From the NCBI GenBank assembly GCA_025357175.1, contig JANXPS010000039.1, positions 1 to 10,840 of the forward strand: 10,840 nucleotides of DNA. Direction: 5' to 3'. This document shows positions 6,862 through 10,840 of the stretch, one piece after another. This DNA comes from Deltaproteobacteria bacterium (GTDB lineage Bacteria > Desulfobacterota > Deferrimicrobia > Deferrimicrobiales > Deferrimicrobiaceae). Both the position numbers and the translations under genes were made by a program. Each line of letters begins with the position of its first letter. The first letter of the stretch is position 1. Under the pieces are notes generated by a model. The model worked only from the letters and a program-made list of their open reading frames with translations. It was not told where the DNA came from and searched no databases.

Positions 6862-7921
6862 CAGGTCGTTCGAAAGCCGGGCGATGCAATATCTTTCCCT
6901 GCTGGGTTCAAGCCGCGTGCTCGTGATCGGCGACATCATGCTCGATGAATACGTCTGGGGTTCCGTCCGGCGCATTTCCCCCGAAGCCCCGGTTCCTGTG
7001 GTCGCCGTCCGGGATGACACGTACGTACTGGGCGGGGCGGCAAACGTCGCCGTCAACATCGCCGGCCTCAAGGCCAAATCGCATCTGGTAGGCCTTGTCG
7101 GGAACGATCCCGCGGGCAAGGATATCCTTCGCCTCCTCCGGAAAAAGGCGATCGGGGTTTCCGGCATCGTCGCCGAATCGGGCAGGCCGACCACCCGGAA
7201 AACCCGCGTCATCGCTCATAACCAGCAGGTGGTTCGCGTCGATCGCGAAAAAAAGGACCCTCCCGGTGAAAAGGCGAGAGATGCCCTGTTTCGGAATATT
7301 GCCTCGCTCGTTCCCGAGGTCGACGGCGTAATCCTTTCCGATTACCGGAAAGGGATGCTGACCGAGGAAATCGTTTCCGAGATCATTTCCCTTGCCGAGC
7401 GCCATGGCGCGTTCGTCGCGGTAGACCCGAAGCATCCCGATTTCGCTTTTTACGCCGGTTGCACCATCATCACGCCCAACAAGTCCGAAGCCGAAGCCGC
7501 GATGGGCGGACAGGAACTTTCCGGGGATGCGGCGATATCCTCCGCCGGCAAGGCGCTCATTCGAAAGGCCCGGGCGGCTGCGATCCTGATCACGCGGGGC
7601 GAGGAGGGGATGACTCTAGTCGAGCGCGGCCGAAGCACTTCGTTTCACGTTCCCGCGCTTGCCCGGCAGGTTTTCGACGTAACCGGGGCAGGCGATACCG
7701 TGATTGCCACGCTTGCGGTCGCGATGGGGGCCGGCGTGCCCATGCGCGATGCGGTCCTGCTTGCCAACGTGGCGGCCGGCGTCGTAGTCGGTGAAGTGGG
7801 AACGGCACCGATCACCATCGACAAGTTGCGGCACGCGCTTCGCCAACGGATGCGCGACCAGGATATCGAGAGCCAGGAACAGACTGAAACCACAACGGGA
7901 GACCCCTCTTGGCCTGGATGA
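6851..7921 (+). CDS. hldA: D-glycero-beta-D-manno-heptose-7-phosphate kinase (single-domain)
   Basis: A PfkB/ribokinase-family sugar kinase (also called RfaE1; N-terminal half of HldE) that phosphorylates heptose 7-phosphate at C1. The 356-residue protein has VIGDIMLDEYVWG (25-37), the substrate loop ISPEAPVPVV (42-51), the glycine motif GGAANVA (61-67), a SDYRKGML segment (163-170), TPNKSEAE (208-215) and the PfkB signature DVTGAGDT (276-283) with catalytic Asp282. It ends after a polar tail rich in Gln/Glu/Thr. The cytidylyltransferase half of E. coli HldE is absent, so the ADP-heptose pathway here is of the split HldA/HldC type. The ATG at 6851 overlaps the zinc-ribbon gene by 11 nt, with only a weak ribosome site, which suggests translational coupling. 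GmhB, encoded at 5223, would use its product. Confidence 0.93.
   Translation: MTNNRSFESRAMQYLSLLGSSRVLVIGDIMLDEYVWGSVRRISPEAPVPVVAVRDDTYVLGGAANVAVNIAGLKAKSHLVGLVGNDPAGKDILRLLRKKAIGVSGIVAESGRPTTRKTRVIAHNQQVVRVDREKKDPPGEKARDALFRNIASLVPEVDGVILSDYRKGMLTEEIVSEIISLAERHGAFVAVDPKHPDFAFYAGCTIITPNKSEAEAAMGGQELSGDAAISSAGKALIRKARAAAILITRGEEGMTLVERGRSTSFHVPALARQVFDVTGAGDTVIATLAVAMGAGVPMRDAVLLANVAAGVVVGEVGTAPITIDKLRHALRQRMRDQDIESQEQTETTTGDPSWPG
7897..7901 (+). promoter_or_regulatory. Ribosome binding site that may decide the yicC start
   Basis: GGGAG lies 7 nt before the TTG at 7909 but 16 nt before the in-frame ATG at 7918. The spacing favours TTG, while the ATG forms the ATGA overlap common in this cluster. 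Confidence 0.4.
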
Positions 7922-8805
7922 GCATGACCGGCTTCGGCCGCGGAGAATCGCACGGCGAAGACATTTCCGTGACCGCGGACATTCGGACTGTAAACCACCG
8001 TTACCTGGACGTCCACGTCAAGGCGCCGGGAAAGTTCGTTTCCTGGGAATCCAGAATCCGCAGCATCGCCCGAGAGACGCTTCGGCGCGGGAAAGTCGAC
8101 ATCTTCATCAACGTCCGGGAATGGGGCGGCAGCGGCGGCAATCTACGCATCAACCGTCCCCTGTTGTCCGGATACATGACCGAAGCGGCACGTCTGTGTT
8201 CCGAGTTCGGCATCTCATCCGAAATCACCTTCAGCGACCTGATCCGTATCCCCGACCTTTTCGTGCTTGATCCCGAATCCGGAGACGATCCTTCCGAGGC
8301 AAGGTGGCCCTTCGCCGAAAAAGCGCTCAGGAGCGGCATTTCGATGCTTCAGGAGTCACGGAGGACCGAAGGCGAGAACCTTCGCAGGGTAATCCGCGAT
8401 GCCTTGGCGATCCTGACGAATCATGTTTCCGAAATCTCGTCGATGACGGCCGGCAACAAGATCATGGCGGCGGAACGGTTCAAGGAACGCATCTCGACCC
8501 TGTGCGGCGAATACGGCGCATCGATCGATCCCGCCCGCCTGCACCAGGAGGTTGCCCTGCAGCTGGACCGCCTCGACATCACCGAGGAAACCGACCGGCT
8601 TGGTTCCCATCTCTCTTCGCTTTCCAAACTTGTCGAAGAGGGGGGCGAAGCGCTCGGGAAAAGATTCGACTTCCTTGTCCAGGAGGTTTTCCGGGAATTG
8701 ACCACCTCGGCCAACAAATCCGCACATCCGCTCATATCGGCCGTCGCCGTTACCGCCAAGACCGAGCTCGAAAAAATCCGCGAACAGATCCAGAACGTTG
8801 AGTAA
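7909..8805 (+). CDS. yicC: YicC/YloC-family endoribonuclease
   Basis: Member of the YicC family; E. coli YicC has been reported as an endoribonuclease acting on small RNA. The 298-residue protein begins MAWMSMTGFGRGE and has the N-terminal domain motif RTVNHRYLD (26-34). The C-terminal domain shows LHQEVALQLDRLDITEETDRL (around 211-231), GSHLSS (232-237), GKRFDFLVQE (250-259) and the terminal KIREQIQNVE (289-298), all typical. The usual NRE-x-NT stretch after the QE is replaced here by FRELTT (261-266). The start is uncertain: TTG 7909 has a well-placed GGGAG, whereas ATG 7918 overlaps the hldA stop as ATGA and would give MSMTGFG. Related proteins begin with two or three residues before SMTGFG, which does not settle it. 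Neighbour gmk follows after the stop, as in many bacteria. Confidence 0.92.
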   Translation: MAWMSMTGFGRGESHGEDISVTADIRTVNHRYLDVHVKAPGKFVSWESRIRSIARETLRRGKVDIFINVREWGGSGGNLRINRPLLSGYMTEAARLCSEFGISSEITFSDLIRIPDLFVLDPESGDDPSEARWPFAEKALRSGISMLQESRRTEGENLRRVIRDALAILTNHVSEISSMTAGNKIMAAERFKERISTLCGEYGASIDPARLHQEVALQLDRLDITEETDRLGSHLSSLSKLVEEGGEALGKRFDFLVQEVFRELTTSANKSAHPLISAVAVTAKTELEKIREQIQNVE

Positions 8806-8809
8806 ACCG

Positions 8810-9430
8810 ATGGGGGCCAAGGGCGACGTCTTCGTCATATCCGCTCCGTCGGGATCGGGAAAGACCACGATCTGCCGTCGCCTTCTGCAGGAGATCGACC
8901 GGCTCGAACTCTCGATCTCCTATACGACCCGCCGATTGAAGGAGGGGGAGCAGGAGGGGCTCGATTATTTCTTTGTCGATCAGCCCGAATTTGATAAGAT
9001 GATGAATTACAAGGAATTTCTCGAATCCGCTTCCGTATACGGAAACAGTTACGGGACCGCCCGCAAAACCGTTCAATCGATCATCGACCGCGGAAACGAC
9101 GCGTTGCTCGAAATCGATGTCCAAGGCGGATGCAACATCAAGCAGGCGATGCCCGAGGCTGTTCTCGTGGCGATCTTTCCCCCTTCGTGGCAGACATTGC
9201 GCACGCGTCTTTTCGGGCGGGGCCGGGACAGCAAGGAAGAAATGGATGCGAGGCTCGCCGCGGCGCGCAAAGAGATGCTCGTGCTGCTCGGATATGATTA
9301 CCTTGTCGTCAACGACGATCTCGATTTGGCCGTATCGAACGTCTCAAGAATTATCCATGCCCACCGGCACCGTTGCGAGCGGGCGGGCAGCGTGATCCGA
9401 TCGATTCTGTTTCAACCCGGAGAGGAATAA
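8810..9430 (+). CDS. gmk: Guanylate kinase
   Basis: Gmk converts GMP and ATP to GDP and ADP, supplying GDP/GTP, which are the substrates for ppGpp synthesis by the Rsh enzyme encoded downstream. The 206-residue length matches E. coli (207). Visible motifs are the P-loop APSGSGKTT (12-20), the GMP-binding region SISYTTRRLKEGEQEGLDYF (35-54), YGNSYGTAR (77-85), EIDVQGG (101-107), the lid GRGRDSKEE (136-144) and the C-terminal YDYLVVNDDLDLA (162-174). ATG 8810 is chosen because it starts just before the first beta-strand, as in known Gmk proteins. An in-frame TTG at 8798 would add four residues and overlap yicC by 8 nt. With ATG the gap to yicC is 4 nt, and rpoZ begins 2 nt after the stop. Confidence 0.95.
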   Translation: MGAKGDVFVISAPSGSGKTTICRRLLQEIDRLELSISYTTRRLKEGEQEGLDYFFVDQPEFDKMMNYKEFLESASVYGNSYGTARKTVQSIIDRGNDALLEIDVQGGCNIKQAMPEAVLVAIFPPSWQTLRTRLFGRGRDSKEEMDARLAAARKEMLVLLGYDYLVVNDDLDLAVSNVSRIIHAHRHRCERAGSVIRSILFQPGEE

Positions 9431-9432
9431 CC

Positions 9433-9627
9433 ATGGCAAGAGTAACCGTTGAGGATTGTCTCGAAAACGTCCAGAGCCATTTCGAATTGACCGTTGTGGC
9501 GGCCAAGCGCGCCAAGCAGCTCCTGTCGGGCGGCGGCGCCACGATCGACACCTCCCAGCGCAACGAGAAACCCACCGTCATCGCGCTCCGCGAGATCGCC
9601 CAGGGGAAAGTCCGGGTCCGCCGCTAG
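9433..9627 (+). CDS. rpoZ: DNA-directed RNA polymerase omega subunit
   Basis: Omega helps assemble RNA polymerase by holding the beta' subunit. At 64 residues this is a short form compared with E. coli (91). The N-terminus MARVTVEDCLENV closely matches E. coli MARVTVQDAVEKI, and the conserved TVIALREIAQGKVR (48-61) is present; the variable C-terminal tail is missing, as in other short omegas. The N-terminal MAR residues are those that, in E. coli, form part of ppGpp-binding site 1 at the omega/beta' interface. An in-frame ATG at 9373 lies far inside gmk and would give an unnatural extension, so ATG 9433, with GGAG at 9420-9423, is used. Cotranscription with gmk and rsh is very likely given the 2-nt and 18-nt gaps. 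Confidence 0.95.
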   Translation: MARVTVEDCLENVQSHFELTVVAAKRAKQLLSGGGATIDTSQRNEKPTVIALREIAQGKVRVRR

Positions 9628-9634
9628 CCAACAA

Positions 9635-9639
9635 GAGGG
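9635..9639 (+). promoter_or_regulatory. Ribosome binding site of the rsh gene
   Basis: GAGGG lies 6 nt before the GTG at 9646, within the 18-nt rpoZ-rsh gap. It supports the GTG as the start; no ATG exists in this frame before the HD domain. Confidence 0.6.
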
Positions 9640-9645
9640 CGCGTC

Positions 9646-10840
9646 GTGCTCCGTCTCAACGACATCGTCGAGCGGGTTCAGGCTGCGCGCCCTGCAGCGA
9701 ACATCGAGCTTGTCCAGAAGGCCTACGTCTTCACAGCAAAGGTCCACCACGGGCAGCTCCGCAAATCGGGCGAGCCCTACCTGATCCACCCGATCAACGT
9801 CGCCTGGCTCCTCGCCGAATGGAACCTCGACGAGGAGACCGTCGCCACCGGGCTCCTGCACGACACCGTCGAAGACACAGTCGCCACCGTTCCCGAAATT
9901 TCCGAATTGTTCGGCGATTCCATCGCGCTCCTCGTCGATGGCGTCACCAAGATCAGCCGGGTCGTCCTCTCGGACGCGGCTGACCAGAAGGCCGAGTCCC
10001 TCCGGAAAATGATCCTTGCGATGGGCAAGGATATCCGGGTCATCCTGGTCAAGCTTGCCGACCGCACCCACAACATGCGCACGATTCATCACCTCGCTCC
10101 CGAAAAGCAGGTTTCCATCGCCCGGGAGACGAAGGAAATCTACCTTCCGATCGCCAGCCGTCTGGGAATGAGCCGCGTCAAAGTCGAACTCGAAGATCTC
10201 TGCTTCAAGGTCCTCAATCCCCAGGCATACGCCGAACTGACCGCCAAGGCCGATGTCCGCAGACGCGATCGGGAACAGCACATCCGTGACGTCATCGGTA
10301 TCCTCGAACGGCACGCGGCCGAATCCGGCATATCGGCGACCGTGACTGGCAGGTCAAAGCACCTCGCAGGCGTTTTCGCCAAGATGCAGCGGCAGGGGAT
10401 CGACTTCGAGCACGTCTACGATTTCATCGCCTTCCGCATATTGTGCAAGTCGATCCGGGAATGCTACGAGGCGCTCGGGATCGTGCACAGCTTGTGGAAA
10501 CCGGTTCCCGGCCGATTCAAGGATTACATCGCGATGCCCAAGGGCAATCTGTACCAGTCGCTCCACACGACGGTATTCGGACCCAACGCCGAGATGATGG
10601 AAATCCAGATTCGAACCGAAGAGATGCATGCCATCGCGGAACACGGCGTCGCCGCCCACTGGAAATACAAGGAGGGCAAGCAGGCGGTCTCCAAGGACGA
10701 CCAGCGTTTCCTCTGGCTCCGTCAGATTCTCGAACTTCAGAAAGAGTTGAAGGATCCGCGGCAGTTCATGAGCACCGTCACGGCCGAGCTTTTTCCCGAG
10801 GAGGTCTACGTCTTCACGCCGAGAGGGGACGTGAAGGAAC
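9646..10840 (+). CDS. Bifunctional (p)ppGpp synthetase/hydrolase (RelA/SpoT family), 3' truncated by window edge
   Basis: The first 398 residues of a long RSH protein; the frame is open to the window end. Order: an HD hydrolase domain with HHGQLRKSGEPYLIHP (34-49), the intact metal site LLHDTVEDT (71-78; His72, Asp73, Glu76, Asp77) and LADRTHNMRT (137-146). Then the synthetase domain with GRSKHLAGVFAKM (235-247), HVYDFIAFRI (256-265), RFKD (290-293), NLYQSLHTTV (301-310) and EIQIRTEEMHAIAEHGVAAHW (319-339). The start of a TGS domain, EEVYVFTPRGD, is at 386-396. An intact HDxxED site plus the RxKD form of the synthetase motif (rather than ExDD of monofunctional RelA) indicates a bifunctional Rel/SpoT-type enzyme. 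GTG start supported by GAGGG. The canonical YSIY of the KHxYSIYxKM loop reads AGVF. Linkage to gmk-rpoZ mirrors gmk-rpoZ-spoT of E. coli. Confidence 0.93.
   Translation, partial: MLRLNDIVERVQAARPAANIELVQKAYVFTAKVHHGQLRKSGEPYLIHPINVAWLLAEWNLDEETVATGLLHDTVEDTVATVPEISELFGDSIALLVDGVTKISRVVLSDAADQKAESLRKMILAMGKDIRVILVKLADRTHNMRTIHHLAPEKQVSIARETKEIYLPIASRLGMSRVKVELEDLCFKVLNPQAYAELTAKADVRRRDREQHIRDVIGILERHAAESGISATVTGRSKHLAGVFAKMQRQGIDFEHVYDFIAFRILCKSIRECYEALGIVHSLWKPVPGRFKDYIAMPKGNLYQSLHTTVFGPNAEMMEIQIRTEEMHAIAEHGVAAHWKYKEGKQAVSKDDQRFLWLRQILELQKELKDPRQFMSTVTAELFPEEVYVFTPRGDVKE

Larger units (their letters stand above)
1..10840 (+). other. Probable single operon: lpxB-msbA-waaA-lpxK-lpxL-gmhB-DUF3108-trm112-hldA-yicC-gmk-rpoZ-rsh
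   Basis: All thirteen genes share a strand. Junctions in order: 10-nt overlap, 20-nt overlap, ATGA, ATGA, TGATG, ATGA, ATGA, 11-nt overlap, overlap of 4 or 13 nt depending on the yicC start, then gaps of 4, 2 and 18 nt. There is no room for a terminator, and any internal promoter would have to lie inside a coding region. Co-transcription is inferred from spacing; transcript ends lie outside the window or are invisible. Confidence 0.7.

Noticed and set aside
9456..9983. Sense-strand alternative frame across rpoZ and the rsh start
   Set aside because: Arg/Pro/His-rich out-of-frame translation overlapping two conserved genes; the correct rsh frame starts at GTG 9646.
9412..10314. Antisense open frame of 300 codons opposite rpoZ and rsh
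   Set aside because: Very acidic, Asp/Gly-rich shadow of well-supported rpoZ and rsh; no independent evidence.
1..10840. Search by eye for tRNA/rRNA genes, CRISPR repeats, insertion sequences, phage genes, long direct or inverted repeats, terminators
   Set aside because: None found: the window is almost entirely coding, and the few gaps (at most 18 nt) are too short to hold them. Short GC-rich palindromes within genes look like chance.

Overview
The window is a solid block of chromosomal housekeeping DNA. It carries thirteen genes, all on the + strand, from the tail of lpxB to the first two thirds of a ppGpp synthetase/hydrolase (rsh). The gene families (lipid A, Kdo, heptose), the order yicC-gmk-rpoZ-rsh, the high G+C with G/C-rich third positions, and the protein sequences point to a Gram-negative, LPS-making bacterium. 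A deltaproteobacterial lineage (Desulfuromonadota/Desulfobacterota, Geobacter-like or a neighbour) seems most likely. That placement is an inference from gene content and order, not from a marker-gene tree.

Region 1 (1-5223) makes and exports the lipid A-Kdo part of LPS. It holds the lpxB C-terminus (disaccharide synthase), an msbA-type lipid A flippase, waaA (Kdo transferase), lpxK (lipid A 4'-kinase) and an LpxL/HtrB-type late acyltransferase. Region 2 (5223-7921) is the heptose part with two passengers. gmhB (heptose bisphosphate phosphatase) is followed by an exported DUF3108 protein of unknown function, a 56-residue Trm112/YcaR-type zinc ribbon, and a single-domain heptose-7-phosphate kinase (hldA/rfaE1). 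Region 3 (7909-10840) is the conserved nucleotide and stringent-response group: yicC (endoribonuclease family), gmk (guanylate kinase), rpoZ (RNA polymerase omega) and a bifunctional Rel/Spo enzyme cut off by the window edge at the start of its TGS domain.

The genes are packed almost without gaps. Five junctions are 4-nt ATGA overlaps or can be read as one, one is TGATG, three are longer overlaps (10, 20 and 11 nt), and the largest gap is 18 nt (rpoZ to rsh). No promoter, terminator, RNA gene, repeat, mobile element or CRISPR array was recognised, and no stretch over 20 nt is non-coding. The simplest reading is one long, translationally coupled operon in which outer-membrane glycolipid synthesis is physically linked to GMP/GDP supply, the omega subunit and ppGpp turnover.

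I see no clearly new multi-gene system. The points most worth following are the DUF3108 exported protein and the orphan Trm112-like zinc ribbon between two heptose genes, a changed signature motif in YicC, and a changed loop in the ppGpp synthetase domain.
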